From Camellia lanceoleosa (Eukaryota; Streptophyta; Magnoliopsida; Ericales; Theaceae): a stretch of 64,000 bases of DNA. The translations under genes were made by a program, and so were the position numbers. The stretch lies in NCBI GenBank assembly GCA_025200525.1, contig CM045758.1:64540598-64604597 (forward strand). Reading direction: 5' to 3'. Below the pieces are notes generated by a model. The model saw nothing but the letters and a program-made list of their open reading frames with translations. It was not told the DNA's origin and did no database searches. Below are positions 50,540 to 61,086 of this stretch, piece after piece. Each line of letters opens with the position of its first letter. The stretch's first letter is position 1.

Positions 50540-50881
50540 ACTACCAAAACTTTTACCGACGAACAGTATTATCGTCGCTAAATGTTTAACTCTTTGCCCA
50601 TGCCAATTTGTCGTCGCCAAAAGTAAGCACATTAATAGCGACGCTTATTGCGTTGCTAAAAAATAAGTCTCGTAGCTAAAAGTTATGAAATTTTGGCGCC
50701 AACCAATATTTTTGGCGCCTAGTCAATGTTATGCTTTTTTAGCGACGATAGTAAATTGCGTTGGTAAAGGTCTACTTTTCCCAACGAAATTGATCACTGT
50801 GTCGCTAAAAATATACTTTTCGCTACGGAAAAATGACGTCGTCGCCAAAAGTAGTCGCCAAAAGTGCAATTTCTTGTAGTG
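50540..50881. repeat. Right subterminal repeat array of the large CACTA
   Basis: Short repeats such as TTAGCGACGA, GTCGCCAAAAGT and TTGGCGCC in both orientations, ending at the terminal inverted repeat. It mirrors the left array at 39,595-40,290. Confidence 0.75.
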
Positions 50882-51902
50882 ATTTTTTTATTTTTAAAAA
50901 AATTATCATTTATTAACTTCTCCTAACCCCCAAGTCTTACCCTCATAATAACACTTTAATGCATTAAGAACAAGCATAAAAAAAATCTTTGAAATCCAAC
51001 ATATGAATTCCTTGAAAAATCCCAACACATATGATTGTTATCCTTCATAATAACACTTTAATGCATTAAGAACAAGCATAAAAAAAAATTTCTTGAATGA
51101 TTATTATCAAAATATTAAACTTTAATATAATATAATAATAATAAAAAAAGACATTTAATTCCTTGAAAAATCTAACACATATGATTATTATCAAAATATT
51201 AAATTTTAATATAATATAAAAAAAGGAAAAAAAGAAGGCATTTAAAAAAAAAAGAAATTTAAAAATCGCAATCTATACTATATATTAAGCAAAATTGGGT
51301 TTTTTAACTCCCAAGGCCTGTAGGAGTTTCAATATGCCAATCTTAATTTTCTAATTTTTTTTAAAAAAAAAAATTAACCTCAACATTTATTAATTTCTCT
51401 CAACCCACAAGACTTTTTGACTTCTCTCATAATACAGTACCTTTTCCAAAACAAATAATTTGTATATTAAAAAAAATTTAAAACAAATATAAATATCTAT
51501 ATCTACATCTATATCTATCTATTTATTTATATCTATCTCTAACCCACAAGTTTTGTGGGAGTTCCAATATCTGAATCTTAATTTCTTAATTTTTTTGATT
51601 TTTTTTGAATAAAAAACTTAGCACTTATTAAATTTTTCCAAGTCTTTTTAACTTCTCCAATACACACACTCTTTTTAACTTTTCACATATTTATTGCAAA
51701 CAGTGAGTCTCCTTTTTGTTTTCTCCTTATTAACTTCTTACTTCTACACTTTCAATTTCAGTGACCACGTATGCAAACAGTAAGTCTTCTTTTTTTTTTC
51801 TCCTTCTTGACTTTTCTTTTTTTTTACTGTTTTAATATTGTAGTTAGATAGCCATAAAAATATTTGTGATTTGTCTAGCGAATAAAAAATCCTAATTTGA
51901 TT

Positions 51903-52660
51903 TTTTAATATGATTGAAGTTAGATAAATATAAACCCTCACAAAGAGAAAAATGTGATTATAATTAGTTGAATGATTCTTTCTTTTTAATGTGATTGTAG
52001 TTAGTTTAATAGTTCTTTTTATTTATTTATTTTATTATATGAAAAATGTGATGTGATTGTAGTTTGTTCAATGGTTCTTTTTTTTAATATGATTGTTGTA
52101 GTTAGTTCAATGTTTTTTTTTTTAATGTAATTTAATCTTTTTATTTACTATTTTAATTTTATTTTTGATTTTTTAATATGATTGAAGTTAGATAAATATA
52201 AACCCTCACCAAGAGAAAAATGTGATTATAATTAGTTGAATAATTCTTTTTTTTTTTTAATGTGATTGTAGTTAGTTTAATAGTTCTTTGTTTTTATTTA
52301 TTTATTTTATTATGGAAAAAATGTGATGTAATTGTAATTTGTTCAATGGCTCTTTTTTTTAATATGATTGTTGTAGTTAGTTCAATGATTTTTTTTAATG
52401 TTATTTAATCTTTTTATTACTATTTTAATTTTATTTTTAATATGATTGAAGTTAGATAAATATAAACACTCACAAAGAAAAAAATGTGATTGTAGTTAAT
52501 TCAATGGTTCTTTTTTTTTTTAATATGATTGTAGTTAGTCAATGGTTCTTTTTTTCATTTATTTATTTTTTTATTATGGAAAAAATGTGATGTGATTGTA
52601 GTTTGTTTAATGGTTCTTTTTTTTAATGTGATTTAATCTTTTATTTACTGTTTTAATGGG
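51903..52660 (+). repeat. Tandem repeat of about 266 bp inside the Helitron
   Basis: The anchor TTTTTAATATGATTGAAGTT recurs at about 51,903, 52,168 and 52,435. Each unit contains several ATGTGATTGTAGTTAGTT sub-repeats. A further single anchor at 54,326 lies past the CACTA insertion. Confidence 0.8.
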
Positions 52661-53069
52661 TTTTCTTTACAATTATTTATGACAAAAATATGATTGTAGT
52701 TAGATAGCATAAAAATATTTGTGATTTGATTTGATTTTTTTTCTGATTTGATTTTTAAAGTACTAATTATTGATAATGATTAGATTGTATTTTGAAAAAA
52801 AAATTGTAATTGATTTTTTTAACTCACTGTGTTTTTTGAAAAAAAAATATTGTGTTTTTTTAACTATCAATTCACTTAATTTGTGATTTGATTTTTAACT
52901 CCCTGTGTTTTTTAAAAAACAAAATGGATTGTACTCATTAAGGTCACATAATGTACCAATTATTGATGATGATTAGATTATATTTTGACCAAAAAAAATT
53001 GTAATTGATCTTTTTAATTCACTATGTTTTTTGAAAAATAAATTATTGTGTTTTTTAATTATCAATTAA

Positions 53070-54213
53070 CACTACAAGAAAATACACTTTTGGCGACTAA
53101 ATTTTTAGTCGCCAAAAGTCCTTTTTTAGTCGCCAAATGTCGAATTTTCACTTTCCCTGACTAAATATTTTAGTCGCCGGTTTTGTCGCCAATATGTGGT
53201 CGCGAATACCTTTGGCAACTAAAAAACTGTTAGTCGCCAATAGACAGGTCTTCAGCGACTAAAGAATTTGTCGCCAATAGTCAATTCCATTTTTGGAAAT
53301 TATACCTTTGGCGACTAAACTGTTAGTCGCCAATAGTTAATTTTTTTTATTATTATTTATACATTTCCCGACTAAACCTTTCGTCGCCAATAGCCCAGCT
53401 TTCGGTGACCATTGACTTTAGTCGCTGAAAGCATTTTCAGAAAAAAAAAAATTTGCCTCTGCTGCTACCAAGTTTCGAACCTATGACCACCAACTTCCCA
53501 ACGTTTTCAACCTTTACCAACACTCTCTCCCCACTACGCCACTACAACCTCACCCAAATATTAATGCAACATATATTATTTATATACTATATTCGCCGGT
53601 ATTAATACAAAACTATATATATATAAATAATAATATTTATTTAATGTATTTTATGTAAAAAATAAAGTATTTACTAAAAAAAATATGAGAGCACTTTTGG
53701 CGACTAAATCTGAATTTTAGTCGCCAATTCTATGCTTTTTGGCTACTAAATGCTGCGTTGTCGCTAAAAACATTAATTTCCGCCCCAAAAAACTACTTCC
53801 GGCAACTAAACTTACTTTTTGTCGCCAAAACCTCCACTTTTGCCGACTAAACTCAGTTTTAGTCACCAAATTGTCCACTTTTAGCTACTAAATGTTTTTT
53901 AGTAGCCAAAAACCTTTACTTTTGGCTACAAAAAATTTGTTTGTCGGTAAAACACCTATATTCGGCGACTAAAGTATTTTTTAGTCGCCAAAACCTATAG
54001 TTTTGGCTACTAAATGCTTTTAGTCTCCAAAAACCGTGCCTTTTAGCTTCTAAAATTTTTGTAGTCGCTAAAACCCCTATATTCGGCGACTAAACTCCTT
54101 TAGTCGGCAAAAGTCATCAATTTTGGCGACTAAATCCATTTTAGTCGCCATTTGTGCAACTTTCAGCGACGAAAATCATTTTTTAGTCGCCATTGGTGCT
54201 TTTTGTTGTAGTG
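53070..54213. mobile_element. Non-autonomous CACTA element, 1,144 bp
   Basis: It starts CACTACAAGAAAATACAC at 53,070; the end reverse complements to CACTACAACAAAAAGCACC. TAA is duplicated on both sides (53,067-53,069 and 54,214-54,216). Subterminal sequence on both sides is packed with GGCGACTAAA and TTTAGTCGCCA, usually in facing pairs. There is no coding sequence. It resembles the subterminal arrays of the larger CACTA, so both may respond to related TNPA-type proteins. Confidence 0.85.
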
Positions 54214-54633
54214 TAACTTAATTTGTGATTGATTTTTTTAATTATTGATGATAATTAGATAGTATTAAAAAAATTGTGATTTGTATGATTGAAGTTATCT
54301 CCTTTTGTTTATAATTTTATTTTTTAATATGATTGAAGTTAGATATGTATTGTTCATTAATTATAATACTAACTATCATGTTGACAATGTAGGAATGCTG
54401 ATGGAAGGCCCATAACAATTTAGATTTTAGTTATTTTTTGTTTTACTTATTCAGTGAATTTCGAACAAATGTAATAAATTCTTATTTTTATTACTTTAAT
54501 TATGCAATGTCAATATTTTCTTTTAAAATTACATATATTTTATACTAACAATTTAAAATATGTTTGACATAACTATGAATGGTTTTTTTTTTTTTTTAAT
54601 TTAATCTCGTGCATAGCACGGGTGATATGCTAG

Positions 54634-56306
54634 TCTATATCTATACTATATATTAAGCAAAATAGGGTTTTTAACCCTAAGCCTTGTGGGAGCTTCAAAC
54701 TTTCAATCTAAATTTCTTGTTTTTTTATTTAAAAAAAAAAAAAAAAAAACTTAGCATTTATTAACTTCTCCCAACCCCCAAGTCTTACATTCATGATAAC
54801 ACTTTAATGCATTAAGAACAAGCATAAATTTTTTTTTTTTTTTTTGAAATCCAACACATATGAATTCTTTGAAAAGTCCCAACACATATGATTATTATCC
54901 CTCATAATAACACTTTAATGCATTAAGAACAAGCATAAAAAAAAATTTCTTGAAAAATCCAACACATATGATTATTATCAAAATATTAAACTTTAATATA
55001 ATATAATAAAAAAAAGACATTTAATTTCTTAAAAAGTCTAACACATATGATTATTATCAAAATATTAAACTTTAATATAATATAAAAAAGGAAAAAAAAA
55101 AGAAGGCATTTAAAAAAAAGGAAAGAAGATATTTTCCAAACTTTCAATCTAAATTTCCTGTTTTTTTTATTTAAAAAAAATTAGCATTTATTAACTTCTC
55201 CCAACCCCTAAGTCTTACATTCATGATAACACTTTAATGCATTAAGAACAAGCATAAATTTTTTTTTTTTTTTGAAATCCAACACGTATGAATTCTTTGA
55301 AAAGTCCCAGCACATATGATTATTATCTCTCATAATAACACTTTAATGCATTAAGAACAAGCATAAAAAAAATTTCTTGAAAAATCCAACACATATGATT
55401 ATTATCAAAATATTAAACTTTAATATAATATAAAAAAAAAGACATTTAATTCCTTGAAAAGTCTAACACATATGATTATTATCAAAATATTAAACTTTAA
55501 TATAATATAAAAAAGGGAAAAAAAAAGGCATTTAAAAAAAAGAAAAGAAGATATTTAAAAATCGCAATTCACATAAATAGATAATTGTAAATAAAAAAAT
55601 GCAACTCTCTCTCTCTTTTTTCTTTTTCTTTTTTTCATTTATCAAATGGCCGTTTCTGTTAAAATATTTTTTTTACTATCCCCTTGTCACCTAAATCAAC
55701 CAAAATCAAACAAACAATTTTTATTTGATTAAATAGCCAATATATATATATATATATATATCTATATATTAAGGAAAAGGGTCTTTTAAAACCCAAGGCT
55801 TGTGGAAGCTCCACCATGTCAATCCTAATTTCCTGATTTTTTAATATTTTTTTGTAAAAAAATTGACTTGGTGATCGGTGATTGGTTCAAAGATTATAAT
55901 AATTACACTATTGATTACAATAAACACTTACTTTATAATAAACCCAAGGTTTGTGGAAGCTCCACCATGTCAATCCTAATTTCCTGATTTTTTAATATTA
56001 TTTTGTAAAAAAATTGACTTGGTGATTGGTTCAAATATTGTAATAATTACACGATTGATTACAATAAACACTTACTTTATAATAATTACACTTACTAAAT
56101 GAATAACGCAATAAATGAAATTCTAATTTCCTTACTTTTTGCATCCCCAAGAGACCCATGTAACTCTTAAATAAATAAATAAACACTTATTAAATTCTTT
56201 CAAACTCCTCGGTCAAACCCCATGTATTTAATTTATATATTAAAAAAAATGAAAACAAATATAAATATCTATCATTATCCCGTGCATAGCACGGGTGATA
56301 GGCTAG
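54634..56306 (+). mobile_element. Helitron copy with 3' hairpin, internally duplicated
   Basis: The canonical start TCTATACTATATATTAAGC is at 54,640, with an extra TCTATA from 54,634. The end is the perfect hairpin CCCGTGCATAGCACGGG (56,279-56,295), TGATAGG and CTAG at 56,303-56,306, followed by T. A second start-like segment lies at about 55,764. The interior carries a direct duplication of about 425 bp (54,704-55,138 and 55,139-55,560). Confidence 0.75.
54704..55560 (+). repeat. Direct duplication of about 425 bp in the Helitron
   Basis: Both copies run from CTTTCAATCTAAATTTC through ATTAACTTCTCCCAACCCC and TTTAATGCATTAAGAACAAG to GGCATTTAAAAAAAAG, with few differences apart from homopolymer lengths. 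A shorter duplication is at 55,790-55,860 and 55,940-56,010. Confidence 0.82.
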
Positions 56307-56737
56307 TTATATATTAAGGAAAAGACAGTTTTTAACCCCCGAGGCTTGTGGGAATTTCAATATCTCAATCTGAATTTTCTAAATTTTTTATTTAAAAACA
56401 AAAAACTCAGCACTTATTGATTTGGCTAAAATTCTCTGATCAGCATTTATTAACTTTTTTCAATCCACATGTCTTTCCACATGCCTATATTTATTGATTT
56501 GATCAAAATCTCCTGATCAGCATTTAAAATCCCCTCATACAAAAAATTGTAGATACAATCTATGTATAGTTACTGCAGTACTCTTTTCAACTTCTCTCAC
56601 ACACTATGGTTAGTGATAAGATTGTTAAATTATTTTTATAAAAAATCTTAAAAAACATAATTTATATATTAAAAAAAAATCTAAAACAAATATAAATATC
56701 TATAATTATCCCGTGCAAAGCACGGGTGATAGGCTAG
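56307..56737 (+). mobile_element. Short complete Helitron copy (431 bp)
   Basis: It begins with TTATATATTAAGG immediately after the CTAG of the previous copy. It ends with the hairpin CCCGTGCAAAGCACGGG (56,710-56,726), TGATAGG and CTAG at 56,734-56,737. The start lacks the usual TCTATAC. Confidence 0.7.
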
Positions 56738-56872
56738 TCTATACTATATATTAAGCAAAATGGGGTTTTTAATCACAAGCCTTGTGGGAGCTCCAATCTC
56801 CCAATCTAAATTTTCTGATTTTTTTATTTAAAAAAAAAATTCTTAGCATATATTAAGCAAAAGGTTTAACCT
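56738..56872 (+). mobile_element. Helitron 5' fragment fused to a Tekay LTR
   Basis: TCTATACTATATATTAAGC follows directly on CTAG of the preceding copy. Family sequence runs for about 135 bp, after which the Tekay LTR starts abruptly near 56,873. Confidence 0.68.
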
Positions 56873-57412
56873 GATTTGTTATCCTTGTTGAGTTGTTTGG
56901 CCAGGTTCTGAGCCATGTCTGTGTAAATGGAAAGTAAAAGGTGTCATAGACCATGTGTCATAGACAACGTAGACATTCGTGTCATAATATTGTAAATTGA
57001 ATATTTTGTGTTAACCATGTATCGGGTACTACTGCTTTAGTTAATTCTTATGCTTGGTTTAGTATTTCTCTACTGGGCTGTGGCTCACCCTATATGGGAA
57101 CTTCATTTTCAGGTTCAGGTGGTTCACTACCTCCAAGGACTTAGCTTGTGAGGATTTGGACTCTCGAGGACTTGCTTTACGTTATTTGCTTTATTTGAGT
57201 TATAAGTAATTCAAGCCTAGGGCTTTATTTGTTTTTGAGTTAGAACTCATGGTTTTGTGTCCAAGCATTGACTTGGCAAGATGTAAGCCTTTAAGGCAAA
57301 TATTATGATGTTTTTATTTCTTAAGACTCTGATGATTGAGATAATATGTTGTTTTCTTTTAATAACGCATGCCTTGTTTATATTTCATGGGTTTAATTTT
57401 GAGGGCGTTACA
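56873..57412 (+). repeat. 5' LTR of the Tekay element, 5'-truncated
   Basis: It ends GGGCGTTACA at 57,412, directly before the primer site. The stretch 57,060-57,300 resembles 27,370-27,600 in the other LTR (AGTTAGAACTCA, CTAGGGCT). Only about 540 bp remain of an LTR that is about 2 kb in the related copy. Confidence 0.75.
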
Positions 57413-57415
57413 ACT

Positions 57416-57427
57416 TGGTATCATAGC
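57416..57427 (+). other. Primer-binding site, initiator tRNA-Met type
   Basis: TGGTATCATAGC differs by one base from TGGTATCAGAGC, the usual complement of the plant initiator tRNA-Met 3' end. It lies 3 bp after the LTR end. Confidence 0.82.
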
Positions 57428-57815
57428 GTACCGGGTTCGAATACTTTGGGTACGTGGGAAGTGATTAGTATCACAATGGGTTCGTCTCGTTTGATAGAGG
57501 CTTAGTGTAATGATTACATGCTTATATGATAACATGTTTATGTGACTATGTGGGTATGGAATGTAGTTTCTAGGATGTTGATTGGACCCTTGAGTCTTTG
57601 AAAGTCTTGTTGGAAAGGCACTTGATCAATGTTGTTTCTAATCGGAACTTTAGTGACGCCTCGGGACTATCATTATCCAGGAATGAAATTCGTAGGTGCT
57701 TATGTGATTATGTGCTTACGTGGTGTGATTTATTGTTGTCCACTGTATTAGGACGCGAGTGTCATAGTTTTGGCATATTATTTAGAGTGCTAATGTCTTT
57801 GTTTCCTTTATTAGG

Positions 57816-58900
57816 ATGTCAGGACGGGGACGAGGTCGTGGTAGGCGTGGTAGGCAGGCCAGGCAGGAAGTGCCTATACCGGAGGAAATTCCGGCAGTTC
57901 AGGAGGGTGTTGGCCAGGCCAATGTGGCTGAGCCAGTAGGACAGTAGGTTATGGGCGCTTTGGCCCAAGAGATAGCAGGAGCTTCGAGTCGATGGGCATT
58001 CTTAGGGCTCGTAATCGAGGCTCGAGTTGTTGTGGCGGAATCTGAGGACCTTCTTTTACGAAGAGAGTTCTTCGGTCTCACGGACGAGTTTTAGGTGATC
58101 CTAGCGAGCCGCTTAAGGCGCATTTAATGGCTCGAGCAGAACTAAAACGCGTTTGAGATGCTTGGCATCGAAGGCGAGGTTGAAGGTGACCTTGGCATCT
58201 TTCCACTTAAGGGGATCTTGGTCAATGGTGGAAGTTCACCAAGGGTCGTATTGGAGGTACTTGGAAGGCTTTTGTTGACGCCAGAGAAGTACTGTCTCCA
58301 AATTGCTCAGAGAAGTTGAGAGATCGATTCTGTCGTCTTGAGCGAAACAGGTTTATCGATGGCGAGTTTGAAATGCATTCACTAGTTTGTCCAGGTTTGC
58401 ACCCGAGTTGGTGGCGGCGAGGAACGCCGTTGCATTGAGTTTGAGAAGAAGTTGAGGCGTGGCCTCATCTTTGAGAGTTGTCGGGTCTATGATTCGGGAT
58501 TTTGGGCGTTTGGTTGATGCTGACCCATACCGAGACTATGATGCAGAAGAGGAAAAGCGTAAAGGCTCCAAGAGGAGTTAGGATGGCGAGTGATGGCAGG
58601 AGGCAAGAGGTTTCACTCCTCGGCTGACCTCGAGTAGTTTTCTAGATCCACCTTTCAAAGGTCGAGTGCTAGTTCAGAAAAAGCGATCAATGAGACATTA
58701 CTGTTTCAAGTCCGGTCAATTTGGGCCACAAGTCTCGGCTTGTCCTCGAGAGGAGGAGTTGAAGAGCGATATCTTCTTGGCTCGATCTCGAGCGAGTCAG
58801 GCGAGAGGCCAGCTCTCTTGTTTTCGATCACGGTCAACGGGGCACATGAAGAGGTTTGCCTGATTGGGTGGCACGTCTGGTGCATCTGGTTCGAAGCGGA
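57816..58900 (+). pseudogene. gag of the Tekay element
   Basis: The ATG at 57,816 opens M-S-G-R-G-R-G-R-G-R-R-G-R and continues 43 codons to a stop at 57,945. Further Gag sequence is in shifting frames; the capsid core is hardly readable. A zinc-knuckle relic H-Y-C-F-K-S-G-Q-F-G near 58,695 has lost its spacing and a Cys. Not functional. Confidence 0.62.
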
Positions 58901-59101
58901 CTTCGAGTCACCGCACCTCCGTCGATTCAGCCTCGAGGGCCAATCGGGCTTCATCGTCGATCTGGCAGTGATCTTCTGCTCTGAGGGTAAATGAGTTGAT
59001 CGAGGTCGTCTGCAGGCGCGTGTATCTTTATTACAGCGAGGATCTTGTACACTCCGTCGGTTGTGAAGAGGTACCTTCTTGTTTTGCAATTCGATTGCTA
59101 G

Positions 59102-59437
59102 TGTTTTGATCGTCTGGGTGCATCTCATTCGTTTGTGTCTGCTGCATTCGCATCTATTTTGGAGTTGGAGTTAGCACAGTTAGCATCTCCTATTTGTGTA
59201 GTGTCACCTCTTGGGGGTGAATTGATCTTGAAACAAGGAGTTAGGGGTTGTGATATAGAGGTCGATGATCATAGAATCCCTTTTTCTTTTGTGGTTATGC
59301 CCATGAAGGGCTTCGATGTTATTTTGGGTATGAACTGGTTATCGTCATACCGGGCATCTATTGGTTGCTACCGTCGAGGGTCACTTGTTGTACTATTAAT
59401 GGAGAACGTTTTCATTTTACGGGGACGGGGTTGGTAG
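59102..59437 (+). pseudogene. Aspartic protease region of the Tekay element
   Basis: The frame reads F-D-R-L-G-A-S-H-S-F-V-S-A-A-F from 59,105, where chromoviruses have F-D-(S/T)-G-A-S-H-S-F. An extra codon and changed bases therefore destroy the active site. Downstream G-F-D-V-I-L-G-M-N-W-L matches the conserved end of the domain. Confidence 0.72.
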
Positions 59438-59452
59438 TGTTTTGCCAGGGGT

Positions 59453-60470
59453 ATGATCATGAGGCGGAGTGAGCTTAGTGGTCTACTTGCTAGCTTTGAG
59501 GGTAGTGAGTGTGATGAGACCCGGATTGTATTGCCGAGGGTGGTTTGTGAGTATTCGGACGTTTTTCCCGAGGATCTTGTTAGTTTGCCACCTCAGCGAG
59601 AGATTGAGTTCTCCATTGATTTAGTGCCCGGCACGGCGCCGATTTCTATGGCACCTTACCGTTTTGCCCCAGCCGAGTTAGTTGAATTGAAGGTTCAACT
59701 CCAGGAGTTGTTAGATAAGGGCTATATCCGTCCTAGTGTTTCGCCGTGGGGAGCACCGGCCCTCTTTGCTAAGAAGAAAGGTGGTGCTTTGAGATTGTGT
59801 ATTGATTACAGGAAATTGAATCGGGTTACGGTTAAGAATAAGTACCCTATGCCTCGTATAGATGATCTGTTCGATCAGTTGAAGGGTTCCCGTTGTTTCT
59901 CTAAGATAGACTTGAGATCAGGTTATCATCAGTTGAGAGTCAGGGAGGAGGATATTCCGAAGACGGCATTCCGTACGCGGTATGGCCACTATGAGTTTCT
60001 GGTGATGCCGTTTGGGCTCACCAATGCACCGGCAGTGTTTATGGATTTGATGAACCGGATCTTCCGGGAATTCTTAGATCGTTTTGTGGTCGTCTTCGTG
60101 GATGACATTCTGATTTATTCACCTTCGAGGGAGGAGCACGAGGAACACTTGAGAGTGGTGCTTGAGTTACTTAGAGCCCATAAGCTTTATGCTAAGTTCG
60201 GGAAGTGTGAATTTTGGCTAGAAGAGGTGAAGTTTTTAGGCCACGTAGTTTCTGGGGAAGGGGTGTCTGTTGATACATCCAAGACTGAGGCAGTGCAAGA
60301 TTGGGCACAGCCTAAGAGTGTGTTTGAGATCCATGATTTTAGGATTAGCGGGGTATTACCGTCGGTTTGTGAAAGATTTCTCCAGGTTAGCTTCACCGCT
60401 GACTAGATTGACTCGGAAGGGATCAAATTTGTTTGGAGTGAGACTTGTGAAAAGTCGTTTCAGGAGTTGA
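59453..60470 (+). pseudogene. Reverse transcriptase of the Tekay element
   Basis: A 317-residue open frame contains the linker Y-S-D-V-F-P-E-D-L, then [31 protein letters not shown] and the catalytic F-V-D-D-I-L-I-Y-S. The palm and fingers blocks are complete. The frame shifts by about one base near 60,330, and the segment [10 protein letters not shown] before RNase H is read in the next frame. The enzyme copies element RNA to DNA in the cytoplasmic particle. The catalytic core looks intact but the polyprotein is broken on both sides. Confidence 0.85.
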
Positions 60471-61086
60471 AAGTTAGATTGACCACCGCTCCGGTCTTGA
60501 TTATTAGGAGAGGGTTGGGTTATCAAGATATCTTGTGACGCCTCACGAGAGGGTGCAGGTTGTGTGTTGATGCAAGAGGGGAAAGTGGTTGCCTATGGCT
60601 CACGTCGATTGAAAATTCATGAGAAGAATTACCCTCATACGACTTAGAGTTAGCTTTGTAATATTTGCCTTGAAGATTTGGAGGCATTATCGTATGGTGA
60701 GAAATTTGAGGTATTCTCCGATCATAAGAGTTTGAAATATCTGTTCACAGAAAGACTTGAACTTGAGGCGAGAGGAGGTGGATGGAGTTCATTGAGGATT
60801 ATGACTTTGAGTTGCACTATCATCAGGAAAGGCCAATGTTGTGGCCGATGCCCTTAGCAGAAATATGTTGGTGGCGTAGCTAGTATAGCCATCCGAGAGT
60901 GGGAGATGTTGGGTGCACTTGGGGAGTTTGATTTGTTTGGGTGAATCCGTTGAAATTGCGGCCTTGTTTTCTGTTGTTCTTGTGACCCTACACTTGTGAC
61001 TCGAGTGTTAGAGGCTCGGAGGGGTGATCTTGAGGTAGAATCTCTCAGAGAAGATTTCCAGTGGGAAGGTTGAGAAGGGTTTAGCG
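60471..61086 (+). pseudogene. RNase H region of the Tekay element, degraded
   Basis: Pieces such as W-R-H-Y around 60,685 and N-V-V-A-D-A-L-S-R at about 60,835-60,862 mark the RNase H domain and its end. Frame changes and stops are frequent. The stretch to 61,086 is the linker before integrase. Confidence 0.65.

Larger units (their letters stand above)
39583..50881 (-). mobile_element. CACTA (En/Spm-type) element of 11.3 kb with host-gene exons
   Basis: The 17-bp terminal inverted repeat CACTACAAGAAATTGCA is perfect at both ends (39,583 and, reverse complemented, ending 50,881). ATT is duplicated on both sides (39,580-39,582 and 50,882-50,884), the 3-bp duplication of CACTA elements. Joining the flanks recovers uninterrupted Helitron sequence, an empty-site argument from another copy in the same window. 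Subterminal regions are full of short TTGGCGACG-type repeats. Inside, on the minus strand, lie a TNPA-like gene, PP2C exons and two exons of an unrecognised gene. I found no TNPD-type transposase, so the element probably depended on a helper. Confidence 0.88.
39500..51271 (+). mobile_element. Helitron 5' part split by the large CACTA element
   Basis: The copy starts with TC after an A (A|TCTATACTATATATTAAAC at 39,500), as Helitrons do. It runs to 39,582, is interrupted by the CACTA element 39,583-50,881, and resumes at 50,882 with the same family sequence (TTATTAACTTCTCCTAACCC). No hairpin terminus is seen before the next start at 51,272. Confidence 0.68.
51272..54633 (+). mobile_element. Helitron copy with 3' hairpin, split by a small CACTA
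   Basis: It starts A|TCTATACTATATATTAAGC at 51,272. It ends with the hairpin CTCGTGCATAGCACGGG (about 54,606-54,622), GATATG and CTAG at 54,630-54,633, followed by T. TC start, hairpin a few bases before CTRR, and A/T flanks are the Helitron signature. The interior includes a tandem repeat of about 266 bp and the CACTA at 53,070-54,213. No Rep/helicase is present, so it is non-autonomous. Confidence 0.75.
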
